The notes beneath the pieces were generated by a model, which was given only the letters and a program-made list of their open reading frames with translations, did no database searches and was not told the origin of the DNA. 64,000 nt of DNA from positions 1,423,386 to 1,487,385 of the forward strand of contig VZTI01003649.1 of NCBI GenBank assembly GCA_013397865.1, in the 5' to 3' direction. How positions within the stretch are numbered: position 1 is the first letter of the stretch; each line of letters opens with the position of its first letter. Made by a program: the position numbers and the translations under genes. Below are positions 37,337 to 52,300 of this stretch, piece by piece. This stretch comes from Struthidea cinerea (taxonomy: Eukaryota > Chordata > Aves > Passeriformes > Corcoracidae).

Positions 37337-40300
37337 GGTATACATATATATATATTTATAAAAGCATTTTTCCTAGAAATGCCACAGTCATGCTTTTCTT
37401 GTTTCTTGCAACTACCAAAGCTTGAGAGGCACTGTTTAGCTGATGTTTTATTTGCACCCATTTATAACTACCTTCATTTGCTCCTCTGAGAACTTTTTCT
37501 TTTGTCCATGTCATTGGTGTAATGACCTGACTCACATGACACCAATTTTTCTATTCTTTGAAGAAGAGCTCTGATGTTGGTTGATAAACGGGTTCAAAAT
37601 TGTATGGCGTTTGCATTATCCAGGAGCTCACTTGAGTCATGCATCTGTGAAAGAGAGGAAGGGTAAGGTAGGCTAGATGGATCAAGCATGGCTCTCAGCT
37701 TCCCACTGCCTTTGTTGGTTGTAGAGATTTGTGTGAGAACATAATTTATCCATACTTCTGGGCATCCAGGTCTAGAATTTTAAGAACAAAACAGTTTATT
37801 TATGCACCCAAGCCCCACTGACTTTAGTGTGCAGAAGTGTTTGATTACATAAAAATATTAAATGTGTGAGACTCTCTAGTCATGCCATGGTGCCAGGGGA
37901 GTTCCTGTTCTTCTTGTCAGCATTAGAATTTGGGAAATGTCGATTAAATACTAAGGATTTTTAGTTGCTAGACTGGTGTAGAAAATATCTTTTTGCATCT
38001 GAGGATACAGAAAGTATTGCAGGACTTCAGGTACCCAAATGTATTTTTAAGAGTAGGGGCCTCACAGGCTATAGTGATGGGCAGCAGCATAAAAAAGGCC
38101 CAGAAAGAAACCACAAAACACAAGCAAACTAAAAGAGTCCAAAAGTTTTTCTTGCTCAAAGATTGTTGCCTGTGTCGCAATGATGAATGCTATCGGTTCA
38201 TTCCTGTTTTTTCCCTGTGTAGATAATGTGAGGCTCTATAACGCTTGTGGTTGTAAAATCAACTGCGTATTGCCTGTTTAAAAAAAGTGGGGGTGGGGAG
38301 AAATAGCTTGTACCCTGTGAATCAAACAAAAAGTGTCTTGACTCTGGCATGCCCTCAGACATTACATCACCACTCAGCCTTTTCTGTTGACATTACACTG
38401 GTATAGGAGAGTTTCAGGAATGCACTGCTCACGGTACTGCAAGGCTGCTCCAAGTCCCTATAAAGTTACAGCCCTCATTATGTTGAAATCCATGTTCTAA
38501 ATAACCCTGGTTAGGGACAAGCCAGCTTTTTGCAGGACAGAATTACTACATGAATGTAACTCTTCCAAAGACAAGGTTAGCTGTATAGGTGCCCGGGGTC
38601 TTGTATGGTTGTATATTGCCTTTGTAAAGAAAGAGAACTTTTCTTCAGTGGTGTTCTTTGTGTCATCTAATTTGAAGGTCATTTATCATGGGAAGTAGTG
38701 CTTATCAATGTTTAGGTTTGAGAACTAGCAAGAAGAAAGGGAATTATTGTTTGAGAGAATGTATTGTAAGTTTCCTGTGCACAGAATACTTCCTAATGAA
38801 TAGTAGCTTATTGCAGCAAGCATTTCTTAATATATGAAAAGCATTCAGTGTGCAAATACATTGCTGTGCTTGGATAAAAAGAAAATCGATGTCTTACTCT
38901 GTCTTAAATTTGGTTTCTTCCAAGAATTACCGATGAGACTGTATTTTGTTTTTTGCTTTATTTAAATAGCAGATTAAATTCCAGCTATATGCTTAATACA
39001 TATGTATGAAGTTCGTACATGAGATTTAGCTAGCAGTGACATTATTTATTCATTTTTTCCCCATTGTTTTTGGTAATTGACATTGGGAGGCTCATACTGA
39101 AAGTGTCTCTTCAGAGTCAAGATCTTGACAGCAGGAGCTATGCGTTTTCTTTAACCCTTCTTATTCTGATTGCTTCTTCCCCCATTCCTGGTGCATCCTG
39201 CCAGCCCCATTTCCTGTCTCCCTTCTCTTCTGCATTTCTATAAGCCCTTGGGGGAGGTTTTTAGACATCTGCGCAGCAATACATAAGCCCCAAAGGACCC
39301 ATACTGAAACTAAATTCTGGTGGAGTGGAACTCAGACTCAGGAGACTTTGAATTTTGCAGGCTTTGTGTCCCTCATAATACATCACGGGAGATCTGTAGT
39401 TTAGTAGCACATCTCATATGCTCAGATAAACTTGTTGATTTATTTGTGATGTAATAGAAATATTTTCCCTGCCATAGAAATCCTCATTAAGGATTTCTAA
39501 GTTGCTTTTGTTCATTAATAAAATTACTGTTACAGCCTTTCTGCATTGCAAAAAGGCAGCTGTAAAAATGTTGATGGATTGTTCCCAATGATGCTTCTGT
39601 AAGCATTTGAAATTGCCCCACACAGAGTTGGCTGTTTATAAGATTAGGGATTTAGGGAGTGGGAATATAAATTTTTGGCTTTGAAATTTAGGTACTACAA
39701 GCCGTTTGTATTTCTCCAGTCTGCTGTGTCACAGCTTTACTTTTTCCAGTTCATGAGATAGGCGTGCTTCTTACTGAGAAACAAAACTTCTGTTGTTAAA
39801 AAGCCTTGCGGACACACCTGTTTGATTCTCAGGCTGAGATGGAAAACTGTTATGCTCTTTTTTGGGCCAGTTTCAAAGTCTTGAAAAACAGTCTCAGAGA
39901 GAGTACAGGTTAGTATGTAAAGAGTACAGGCTGTCCTGGCTTGTATGAAAAAAAATGTGTTTTCACAGTGTTGTGAGACCTCTTTGATTTTGTTAAATAT
40001 TTTTTAAAACCCCATAATTTGTGCTCCAGAATGTATTATAAAGCAGAAGATAAAAGGTTGTGTAGACATCTTGTAGGCAAATTCTTTTTTTAGCCATAAG
40101 TTTTCCAAAACACATCTCAGAGAGAGCTTCCTCAGTTATGTCTCCTCTTACTTTAGGTTTTTTCTTTGAAAGACAGGAATAAGAGGTTAGTAGCTTGCAC
40201 AGGTGACTGCTCATTATTTTGTTGTCTCCTGGTTAACTGCCTTGGAGAGAAGAACTTCTCTAGTTGGTGACAGTGAGAGCTGCTACAAGGAAGCAGCCAC

Positions 40301-43300
40301 CCTGACTGGGGTTGCAGTTCGAGGTACAAACAAGGCAGTATGTCCTTGAGGGGACATGCTGTACTTCCCTTGGGCTGTGCTGGCGCCCATCTGACCCCTA
40401 TAGAATCTGGTTGAAATACATAAATGGCAACACCATATTGAATGACTCATGACAATTTGTATGAGGTTTTACTGCTGTAGCTACTGAATCAGACCATTGC
40501 TGTTAGGAGTGCCAGTGTTAGCACAAGACATGTGGGTGGGAACATACCTGCTGTGGAAGTCAGCTGATGATCATTACAGCAGTCATTCAAGATGTACTCA
40601 GTGGGAATTCTATACTAAAAAACGAAATTCATCAACATAAAGGTACCAGCCTGACAGATCAGGAATTGAAAAGAGATGGAAATACTTGACTAATTCACTG
40701 TTGTTTATTTCTTAATTGTTTTGCCTTGTTGTTTTCTTGCTTCTTTGTTTCTTGATGCCTTTTGACTAGGAAAAAGTCTTTTCCTTCTCCATAGTTGTGT
40801 CCTTACCTGGTTTCCCATCTGGTTAGTAGGTACTCTAACAAGAGAAAGATGAGTTGCAAGCAAATCTGTGGGTTTTCTACCTGCAGGAAATGCAGACAAC
40901 ATGAAATTATGATCAAATTGTAAATTATCAGTCATTTTTAAAAATGGGAAAAATAGCAGGGGAAGCTTTTTTTTGTAAGGAAGATATGTAGAGCAGTCTC
41001 GGCACCACAAAAGGTCTAGAAGGAGCTATAAAAAAATTTGGTTGTGTTCTGTCAAATATTTTTAATACAAAACATGTAATGTATAACAAGACCTGTATTC
41101 ATGGTTGTGGTTTTTATAGATATACATATATATATATATATACACACACACATATACACAATCACACACAAATATGCAGGTGGGTATGAGGAGAACTTTC
41201 TTACTTTTTGCTTATTTTTGTTTATAGCTTGTTTATCCCCCTTAAAATAGTTCCATGAGAAGCAGATTGTCATGATATCATTGGGATTTTGACTTCCCTT
41301 TTGGGTTTCCTGATGTTTAGCTACTAGGATGTATCTGTGTATCAAAACTGCTTTGTTTTCAGTGGCTACTTACAGGGTATCTCTCTCCCCTCTGTGTGAC
41401 AGCTGCCCTTTTGTAAAAGAGTATTTCTGGACAGTCCGTAATTGTGGAATCTTCAGGTCCTCTATCAAATTTGAAATTAGGCTTAGAAGTTCTTTGAGAC
41501 AGAGAGCTGCCACAAAGAACAAAATGGCATAAGCCCTGTTTACTTAGGAAACCTTTCCTCCTTGGATAAATACAGTTTTTATATTCTTCATGTAAATGGA
41601 TTCCTTTTCACAGCTGATTGCTGTGAATTCCAATCTCTTTTGGACAAACAATATTTTTCAGACTTCAGTGATGCTTCATGTCAAACTGTGGTTTCCTCAA
41701 TGCCTATCAGTGCACATTCCATCACAGAAGTGATGCGCAAGTCTCAAGAGGAATTAAGACTTGAGCCTAGCAGACTGCGCCAAACCAGATTCTTTATCTG
41801 TTGTCATAGGAAAAGAACCAGAAGTCTACACCCCACCCATGAATAATGTTATGTTACAGGTAAAATAGAGGGCCTGTACATCCTGTCTCTTAAAGGACGT
41901 GTGCAAAGCACCAGCGTTAACTTTCAAATTTGGATGCCTCTGTGCTTCTTTCCCAGCATGTGGGTTTTGCTGGGTTTTGTTACTTGAAGAAGCTAAGGGA
42001 CAGCTCACTAAAACCCTGAGAAAAAATTTCTATCTGCTCTGGTCTTTTCTGCCCCAAGTTTCATTGGCCCCTCTGAAGAAAGGGCAGACATGCCCAAGTG
42101 AGTGGGAATCGAGATTTAAGAAGTTTAGTCTCTTTCAAAGCTGTAAACAGCAGCATGAAATTTGAGTCTGACAAGCATTTTCCTGCTAGTAACTTAGCAG
42201 TACTCACTTTTCAATGGTTATCATTTCTCTGCCTTTACCTGTTGCTTGTGCATGCATTTATAGTTATACAGTGATGGTGCTTCTCTATTTGTGCATTTAA
42301 GACAAAGTCTCCTACATTCTTCTTGTTCTCCCCTACATTAGTTGGGTTATTCAAGAGACTTGCTGATACTTTTGGAAACACAATCCATGTCTGCTAGTCC
42401 CTTATCTAGGGCCAAAAGCTCAAAAATCTCTCTGATATAGGTCATAAGCCACAGGACATTTTATAGGAGCTGGAAATGGGGATACTGGAAACTAAAATAA
42501 GGTGTGATTTAGATAAAATTTTATTGAAATAATCCATATTCAGTAGCACCTGAGGAAATGCAGCTTGTGGGATTTTGAAAGCTTTCAAACTGGCAGTGCT
42601 AAGAACAAAAAATAAATTCCCTAGAGTGGTAGTACTCTGCAAAATGCAATGCTAATGCTACTGTTATGAGACTATAGCAGCAAATTAGATCTTCATTTAT
42701 TTATATCAACTGCTGTAATTTCCCTGGGGAGAGAGAAAATGAGAAGAGTTACAGTGGAATGAGTGGGGAGTGCTAGTCCAATGTAATTCTTTCAGATTCC
42801 TGATGGTGGTTCATTTTAAGCATTTTATGCGCACTTGAAACTCAGACTGAATTGGTGTTTTCTCCCAGGAGCAGACTCTAACCACGCCTGAGAGTTTTCT
42901 TCCTTCTAAGGCAAACTTCTGAATCAGCAGCTCATAGTCATCTGGAAGCCTTTTCCTGTCATTGTTGCCAACAGCTAGGCATAGAAGCTGACTCTGCCCT
43001 TCTAAAAAAACTTCAGTATTAACAGCAAGTGTTTTTTCTGTCTAATCTTGTGTTAATGTGAATATTGTAAATGTAGATTTCCGAAGTCCTGGTCAGATAC
43101 AGCGGCAAAAAGGCAGACAGTGAAACAGGTGGGTTTAATATTGGTCTGTTCCCCCCAGACATCTGAGCTCCTCATGCAGGATCTGGTCTGATTCCTTATT
43201 CAGCACTGCAGTGGTTCTTGAGGTTATGTTCAGCTTGAGTTTGGCTTTGGGGGGAGGGTGGAAGGAGGACAGTGCTTGATGTCTTAGCTATTTAGTTGCC

Positions 43301-46300
43301 TCTGTGAATGCACATGTTTTTGCCTCCCCCTGGCTTGCCTCTGTGATTTGATTATCAGGGCTTTTGTTCTTTAAGTGAGTGAATAGAAGGTACTCTGTTA
43401 GGAATTACATTTCTAGCATCCCCTCAGGACCAAAAATCCTTGTTCACAGTTAAAGTGGAGTCTAACCATATGCAGGATGACATTCTTTCATCTACTCTTC
43501 CCCAAGCCCTTCTATTTTTTCCCCTTCTGTTCCTTCCTTTTAAAAAGTCTGCTCCATTCTCTCAGGATTTGAGCCTTATTAACTAGAGTTTGGTGAACTT
43601 AATAGTAATTATTTCTTTGACTTTTCTAGTAGTAGGGACTGACTTTTTCATTTTCTTAATCCTTATTCTCCAACTATGAACTAGTGGCTTCTTGTGAGTA
43701 TTGGCTTCTTGTTATGTTAGTAATGAATACATCAAAGAAAAATTTTCACAGATGGTCATGTAAATGTCCTAGTAACATCAGTCCAGCTGTGCTCTCTAGG
43801 GCCTTGGGTTCTGATTGTCTTGTGCAGAGAGTACTAACTGGAATTGAGGGTTTTTTTCCAAATGTGACATCAGGCATGTTTCTGACTTTGGCAGCTTGGG
43901 TGTCCACTCTTGAAGCTTCATGTGGTACACTGTTCTTGCAATGGCTGCAGTCATGAGGTGGTTCTTCTGGCAATCTCTTGGTCTTAGCCAGAAAAGGCAC
44001 TTTCTACTTGTCAGACCCATGTCACCTAGCCTTACAGAAAAAAACAAAAGGAATGCATTTGGGGATTCAATTCTGTATTGTGAGAACAGCAGGAAAACAT
44101 GTACCCCAGAGGTATCCTTACTGGGAAAGAGAGCGGAAAACAATGCTGGCTGCTACAGTGGTGGCAGTGTAATGGCAGAGATACAAAATACTTGGATATT
44201 TTGTGGAATATGATCAATTTCTGGTGATTATTGGCAGACTTAACCATCAAAATCAAATTTAATTTTATATAAAAAGTTCATTCACTACTCACAGCCCATT
44301 GCTTACAACATCAAACTTGTGTACATGACTTTATCAGTTAATGCTTTTGGCATTTACTAATGGCTGTCTTGTGTCAAGATTAAAGCCATAAGTACTTTTT
44401 CAGCTCAGATCCTGAGCTGAGCTTGTCCTGTGACTGGACATAATTGCATTGCAGATGTTTAATTCATTCCTACTTATTTTCTCGTAATTCACGCCAGAAT
44501 ACTTTAGCCAAGTGTGTTTGATCAGTGCAAATGTCATTAGGCTTGAAAATTATAATGAAGTGAAGGACTTCACAGTCCTTTTAAGTAGGTAGGATTGGAT
44601 TGAATCTCTGCCATTGGAGATACTCCAGAGCCATCTGGACACAGTCCTGGGAAGTCAGCTCCTAAGAGGCCCTGCCTGAGTAGGTGGAATGGACCAGATG
44701 ACCTCTGAAGGTCCCTTCCAGCCTCAGCCATTTTATGATTCTGTGAACCATTTTAAGGTACTTTGTCAGCTTCTTCCTTTAAATTCCCCAAATTGTGATC
44801 ACTTTAATTTATGTAAGTCCATGTGCTGAACTGCAGATCCTGTCTCTGTGGCCTAAGTTTGTCTTCTCATTAGTATTTTCATGAAGCTGTGATGTCTGAT
44901 GGAGTGTAAAGGTTTCAGGTGGGCATTTTCCTGACACTTCTCCCCTCCTCCTTCCTCTCCACCCTGTAACCCAAAGCCCAATCCCAATCCACCAAGACAA
45001 TTATTTCCCTTTTTATTTTGGCAATCTTTGAAGAAAATCAGTCAGAAGAGAGCTCTGGAGATCACCTGACTTGAGATGCTTCTCAGAGCAGAGCATCTTC
45101 AAAGTCAGATCAGATTGCTCAGGGAATTGTTCAGGTAAGTTTTGGATTTGCAAGAGTGGAGATTCCACCATCTTTCTGGGGCCGTGTTGCAGTGTTTGTT
45201 ATGCTCCTGAACATGCTGTTCCTTTGTGCTCAGCTGGAATTTCCCTTGCTGTGACTCGTGACTGTTGCTTCCTGGGTATCCACTGCATGCCTCTGAGAAG
45301 AGTCTGTCCCTGACTGCTCAGTATTCCTTTGAAGAGTAGGAAACTGTTGAGGTCCACTCTATCCCTTCCCTTTCTCTTCTTCTGGCTAAACAAGACCAGT
45401 TCCCTTAGGTTTTCCTTGCAGGTCATGAGCCTTCAGCTGCAGCAGCCCTCTTGTCCACTCTGTCCGATCTGTTAGTGTCACTCTTGTATCGGGGGACCCA
45501 AGTCAGACACAATACCCCAGGTGCGGCTTCAAAAATGCCATGTAAGGGAAATAATCACTTGTCTTGACCTCCTGTTTACACTCCTGACAGTGCATCAAGT
45601 TGCTGTTACTACACATCACTGTAAGGGTGCTCTAAACTTTGCTATCTCCAAAGCAAGACGGATTATACTGGGGTCACTGGTCTTTGCAGGTAGTATTTTG
45701 CTCCATGGGCAGCAAACATGATACATGAGATTTCCTGCCCACTGCACAATTGACCTTACAGGAGTCTTACAGGATACACAGAATGTTTGTCTGCAAATAA
45801 TTTTGGGAGCAGGTTCGAAGAGTCTCACAGACACTCCATTCCTGGCACGTAAATAACATGTTTCTTCTGTCTTGTGTGCCTCATGCAGGATATCTGAAAT
45901 CTGTCACTTTGGGGCCCTGTCACTGTTGGTTTGTGATATGTGGGGGGTGGGGGAGGAAGCATGGTCATAAATTCAAGATACTGAGTTTTCTAGGTGTTTT
46001 AGTTACAAGTCTGTTTTTAGTCATGTGTCCTTGGCAAACTAGTTGCTGCTTCAACAACACAATTTGGTAATAAATAGTAACAGTTGGCAACACCTCTATA
46101 TAAATAAGATTTTTTTTTCCATGTAGCATTTTTTTAACAAAACATATTAGAGGTGCTTTCTTTCTAATTGCTGGGTTGTTTCCTATATGAGCCCTAATCC
46201 GTGGAGTTTTGGCACAGTGGCTCAGCCTGCTGTGGGCTAACATTTATGAGCAGTCAAATGAAAGGGGAAGCACATATTCCTGGCACCATCAGGTCAGTTT

Positions 46301-49300
46301 GGAAGGTAAATTGCCTAAGTGCTTGAACATGTTGGCTTGTAGAAATAACTTTCTGACTTGGAAAGTATGGGTTTATGAGTGATGCTGAACTAGTGTGCAC
46401 AGGCTTTTAAAGGAGCTTTTGTTTGATCAGTGCTTCTTACCTGTCAGAAAATGAGCAGAATTGCATTCATAAGGGCTTACTCACATCCTGCATTCTTAAA
46501 AATGAGGGGAAAAAAGAGTAGTTGGATTATGATAGAAGGAAACCAGAGAAGGGATTTTAGTGGGTCGTTATTGCATTTTTGTGACAGGAAAGATCCAAAC
46601 ACTGCACTAATGTAATTAGCATTGCAAACAGAATGTATGCAAATTTATAGCCATTTTTTTTCTGTGATAGTTTATATTTTTTGTTTATTTACTTCTCAGT
46701 TCTGTGTTATTCCAGAACTTGTCTCCTCACTGCTTGATGTTACTTTGCCTGATGATTTTATGTATCCCTGGAGAATGAAAGGCAGAAACCAGTTATATTT
46801 GAGCCAAGCAAAACAGAATTTGTCTCTCATCAAAGGTTAGAAAAGGGACAAACTGGCTCCATTTCTTCATTTTTCTCTCTTTTCCCTAACCTAACAATTA
46901 TAATAAAATGAAAAACCCAACTTCTTGACTGTATTGATTTAATTGCAGCCTAATGTCAGTTGAGGGATAGAGATTTACACTGTCTGCACCAGTATAACTG
47001 GAACTGGAATCTGCCATTGGTTCCAGTACGTTTCATTTAATCTCTAATTTGGGAGAGAAATGAACTGTAGTCCCTGTCATTTATTGGAGAATAAGTGTTT
47101 GGAACCAAGGCACAGTTTGCGGCCTCTCTGAACTGAGAGGCATAAGCTTTTTGCCACGTCAAATGTCACCTGTCATTCCAGTGCCTGCTTGTAGTATATT
47201 AAGCTACTTTAAATTGCATATTGCCTGAAGTTCTGCACAATAAAGAGATTGTTTATCATTTGTGCACTGTTGAAAAAGGGCAGCCTTCCATCTCTTCAGA
47301 GTAACTATGAGCAGGAAAAAAATGAAAAGTGTGATAAATGGGGGGGGGGGCATCATTTAAACCACTTGAGATTTGCTGACAGTGAAAGCTTTGGTTTTTG
47401 TTTAGTGTTTAAGATTATTCTCAGTGGCTGACTTTTGATGGTCTTGGTAGACATGTCTAGCTTGATGAGTAATGGACATGCTTGTGTGTAATGGACATGG
47501 TAGCTCTCTTCTTAGGTAGGTGTTTGAGGGAGTTTTCCTTGGTAGTTCAGGAGATGAGAAAAAGCGATGAAAGGCTTCAACATCAAAAAAGACCAGAGTT
47601 GCAGGCTGCAAAGTAGAGAATGTGATCTAGATCTAGACATGCTTATATTAAAGCCAACCAAAATTCATAGCCTTATTAAGCAAAGCAAACATACACTTTG
47701 GGCAGTAGACATTAGATACATGAAGTATGCTGGTCCATTTATGCATGCAACATTTTTGTGCTGGTACTTAATCCCCATTTAAATGTAAATTGATCATTGA
47801 GGTGCAAAGAATGATGCAAATTATCTTTTTTCTCTCATTTTTGGTTTGGAGGAACTATATCAATAGTAAAATATCATAATTCAGGTGATACTTTGTGGTA
47901 AACGGCTTTTATTTTTATTCTTAACAGTACATCCTTTCGGGCTCTGATGACTTCAATTTGTATATGTGGAGGATTCCTCCAGATCCAGAAGCAGGTAAGT
48001 GTTGTTGTTGTTTTAGATGGGGAAGGAAGAGTGGGGGGCAGGTATCTGACAAATACTAGATTGGTATTTCAAAAAAAATTGCTGTTCTCACTCACACTGT
48101 GAATCTAGAACAACTCTGAGGAAAACTGGATAGGGAGGGAGTGTTTACAAATGCCTGATCCAGTGTCTGGACAACAGTGGTCAATTCCATTTGAATGTTT
48201 TATCATAATGATTTTCTGTTTTTTCCCTTCTCATGTAATGATCATTCCTTCCATAATAAAGCTTGCAGCATAAAATGGTGCTGGGTTCACAGGGTGCTCC
48301 TTACAGCTCCAGTGCATTGACCTCTTTTCCCCTCTCATTCCTCCTACACCAAAATCCTCCCACTGATTTCCAGTGCAGTTTACTTTCTGGGTGGAGGACC
48401 ACTATCAGCTGGTGGAAATGGCCACTTTTTAGTCATTTTTGAGCCATTCCCATGCTGGGGCAGACATGGTAAGCAAATAGCAGTAGCACAGCTCTGTATG
48501 AAAGTACAGGAGAGGGATGTGAAAGAAAAGCAGCAGTGCGGGGGCAATGTAACGGCAGTATTGGGAATGCCACCGCTGGTCAGTGTCTAATTTGATGTGG
48601 TCTAGTAGGGTGTAGGGTTTGGCACTATGACACTCGAAGACATACAATGTCAGCATCTCTGTTCTGTGGAAAGAAATCAGTGCACTTCTAGAAGGGTGTT
48701 AAATTTTAATTGACAGAGTCAAGACTATCAAACCCATAGTAGTGTTTTCATTTTTAGTGGCTCTGGCTCTTTAAACTGTACATTTTAGTGATATTAAGTA
48801 CAACTGAGGGCTATCCTGTGGTCTCAGATGCTTTAGCAATAGTGAGAGAAAATTACAAGCTCTGTTAGAGGTAAAATGAAAATATTTTGTTTCATTTTCA
48901 AAGGTTGTTAATAGCAGCTATATAACCCACAGCTGAGAGGATGAATAGCCTTTGATTAATGGCAGGGTTTTGAGGAAAATTACATTCTAATGTTGGGGGT
49001 TTTGCTTAGTTAACCAGCATTTCATGTTGCAGTCCACAAGTCCTGAAGATAGTCCTGCTAAATACCAGTAACTTGGCCTTCTATCTTTGCATAGAGTTTA
49101 TAGAGATCTCTCCCTGCTTTTCTTTTTATTTGTGTGATTTTCTTTTACATTTGACACTGGTTTACTCTACTTACGGATTTTTCCTCTCAGTTAAAACAAA
49201 GATTACATACATTAAAATTAGTTATTTATTTTTAAGTTTTACTGTGTGGATTGTAGAATTATATTTTCTGCATGTATCACTATACTATCCTGACTTCCTT

Positions 49301-52300
49301 TGTAAATTCTGGATTTGAGATTTTGTGTTTATATGGCTGTAATGCTCTTGAAATCTTTTTTCCCAGACAGCTTTTTATCTAGGACTTTTGCACAAGGAGT
49401 GATAGCTAGTACTTGTTGCACCTGTAAGCAAAATAATTGTTAAGCAAGATAATCTACTTCAGAGTAGTTGTTAGGGATGCCCCTCTGTAAAAGATACATG
49501 CTTGCCAAAAAGTTGCTATTTACAAGTGGGTGATACAATTTAATCAAACAAATTTACAACTTAATTTGTGATTTACCACAAAACAATGTCATATCTGTTT
49601 TAGGTCAGGTTTCTTGTCTCTGGTTCTTGTAACTTCAGGAAGGGTGTCAGTTCACTTGCAACATTTCAGTTACAAAATTAATTACTTAATATCAATTGCC
49701 TTCAGTGGTTGCTTAACGAATCAGAAGATCCAGGAGTAGGAACATGTATGTCTTAATGTCTTGTAACTTGAGGAGTTCTCCTTTTGAAATATTTTACCAA
49801 AACTCAGAAGCTTTGTTTTGTTAGACCTAAAGGTCCACTTCTGTGGCACATAACTAATTGGGCATCCAGATCACCTGTGATAGGCTTATTGAAGCTTTTC
49901 TTTTCTTCATTCACCTCTTTTTGAAGGGTTGTGCCTATCTTGAATGTGAGGAAATGTTCTTTCTTAAATCTCATCCTGCTGTTCAGAATAATTGTCAGAG
50001 AGAGATGTTGCTGTGCTTCCTTCTTGGGGAAATAGTCTTGCCATAGGGATGTAGAGACTTTGAAAATTCCAGCTTTTGCTTCAGTGGAAAACTCCTTGTT
50101 CTTATGTTCTAGCTAAAATAGGAGTGCCTTTGCGTTTGTGATCTGAGAGAGTGGAATGTGGTCTTTCACTTAAAATAGTGTACAAACTAGACAGGATGAT
50201 GTAATGTCCTGTGCCGTTGGTTGGTACTTTAAATAAAAATATCTCTCTAACTGATTTCTGCCTTCCGGTTGAACTCAGACATTGTGTTGCTATAAATATT
50301 TATGATACAACTCCCTTAAATTGTATCAGTCTTTTGAAAGTAGGGAGTTTTTTTGCAAGCTTTTATCTTTTTAAACAGCTTCATCCTTAACAACAGTTCT
50401 GAAATTATTCTGTTTAAGTATAGGTGCACCAACTACTGGTTATCCAATGGTTAGCAACATTAGTGAGCGAAAGATGAAGAAGAGTGTGAAGGAACACACC
50501 AGTCAGACAATTGCAAACATATTTCAAGTTGGAGAAATGGAGTTGCCTGTACTGGTATTTTGCCAGGAGAATAGAACAAATTCTGCTGGGTTTTTTTTTC
50601 AAACAGTCATAGTTTAGAAGTGTCCTTCCAGTATGCTGTATTAAATCATTCCCATAATCAGCTGCAAACTGCAAGACGTTTTGTTTGGTCCAATAATTAG
50701 GCAGGATTTTTGCCCCCTTTGGGGCAGGGAGGTGTGTGAAAAAAGGTATTTCCTAAATTGCTTAGGAAGCTATTCTGTTGAAGAGTTTTACTGACTGTCT
50801 CCCTCTGTAGTCTTAGATTATTCTGAATGGGCTGGGATTTCCTATGCCAGAAGGTTGCTTTTTTACCACCTTTTGTGGTTTCTTAAAGATGGAATAGTTT
50901 GGTCATTTTTCCACTTTCTTCTCCATCCAAGTATTATTCAGCTTTCCACTGTGCTTTAGAAGTAATTGCCAGATGTTTAATGAATTTGTTGGCCAGTTTC
51001 TTTTTTAAAGTAATCCATGAAAGTATCACTGTTTTCTTCAGAGGCAGCTTCTAGCAAAGTTAATATGTAAGTCTGGCAGAAGAAAAGCAGTCCTGAGTTT
51101 CCACAGCTTTTACTTGACTCCAAGGCAAGCTGGAAGTGAGAAGAGACATCAGTCCTACATGACTTGCCCAGCAAGCCTGTTAACATATAAGCACTTCAGA
51201 CATTATTAAACCTAGCACCAATAAACGTGGTCTATTAGCTGGTAAAGAACCCCTGTTCAAGACAGAACCTGACATGTCTTGTGGAGCAATAGCGGGTTTA
51301 GTAGAGCAAAAGTTTTCAAAATGGAATTTACATTCCTCGCTCACTACTATGAATCATCTATAACTCATCTGTAACTCTTGCTTTTGAAATATTGCTCAGA
51401 GCTGCTGTGTGAGGGATATGGTATTTATTTGTGATTGAGAAGACAGTTGGGGATCCTTCAGTTTGTGTGAGCAGGTTGTCACCAAGTTCTGGAAAACTTT
51501 ACTAAATCAGAACAGCAAACTGCATTTCAAAACTTCTTTTTAATTCTGTCTATGACTGTGACTGGAAGCAAGAAAGGGCTTGTCATTGTGGTCCAGTTAC
51601 TAAACTAATTGCACAAATTTTCAGCAAAACTGATGCAATTTATCTTCCTTTTTTTTCCTCCTCCTTGGTCTTTGTAAATGCCAACACTTCTTCAGACTTG
51701 AAGAATTCAGCAACAGATCTTTTCACAATACTTGAACAAGGCTATCTCGTTGGAGACAGCTTGTAGTTTAAGTTATCAAAGTTCTAGGCTGATAAATGAA
51801 GATGAATAAAAAAATATTAAGTGTTTCTTAATGTCTTCAGCTATTTTTGAGGTATTTTATATATGGGTACATATGTATATATGCATACCAGTTGGATTGG
51901 GCCAGGGGAAAGCCATCTGACCCAATGGGGAGCTTGCTCTGGAAGGTTTGTATTTTTCTTAAAAATTTATTTTTCTGAGGTGTGGTCTTGGGATCTAAAC
52001 TGTTTCACTTTTAGGACTGTAGTTTGTCTCTTTCTTCAGGTCAGGCAGTGTTGACCATAGTGTGCTATGGAACAGTTGTTTGATTAACACAGCAAGTACG
52101 TTCTGGGGCACCGTAGAGAATGTTCTTGTATTTGGTGGAATTGGGGCTGGTTTCCATGTCACATGGATTGTAACGATGCCATGGACCTGTGGAATGTACT
52201 GGCCAAATGGCATCTATCAGAAAACAAGGCAGTGTTGGGTGCTTTGCAGTGCTGTAGACAAGTGAAAAAAGATTCAGCATCCACGAGTGTTTCTCTCACC

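Larger units (their letters stand above)
33880..47927 (+). other. DCAF5 intron, 14.0 kb
   Basis: GTAAAA to TTAACAG intron. It holds two TA-type microsatellites (37305-37360, 41117-41170), an 18-bp palindrome at 36573-36590, two CR1 fragments in opposite orientation (about 44590-44746 plus, 45040-45620 minus) and a G11 run at 47340-47350. The remaining sequence shows nothing I can name. Confidence 0.9.

Noticed and set aside
41851..41865. TTACAG|GTAAAAT acceptor-donor juxtaposition in the 14 kb intron
   Set aside because: The preceding sequence lacks a usable pyrimidine tract, so it is weaker than the 27913 site and likely chance.
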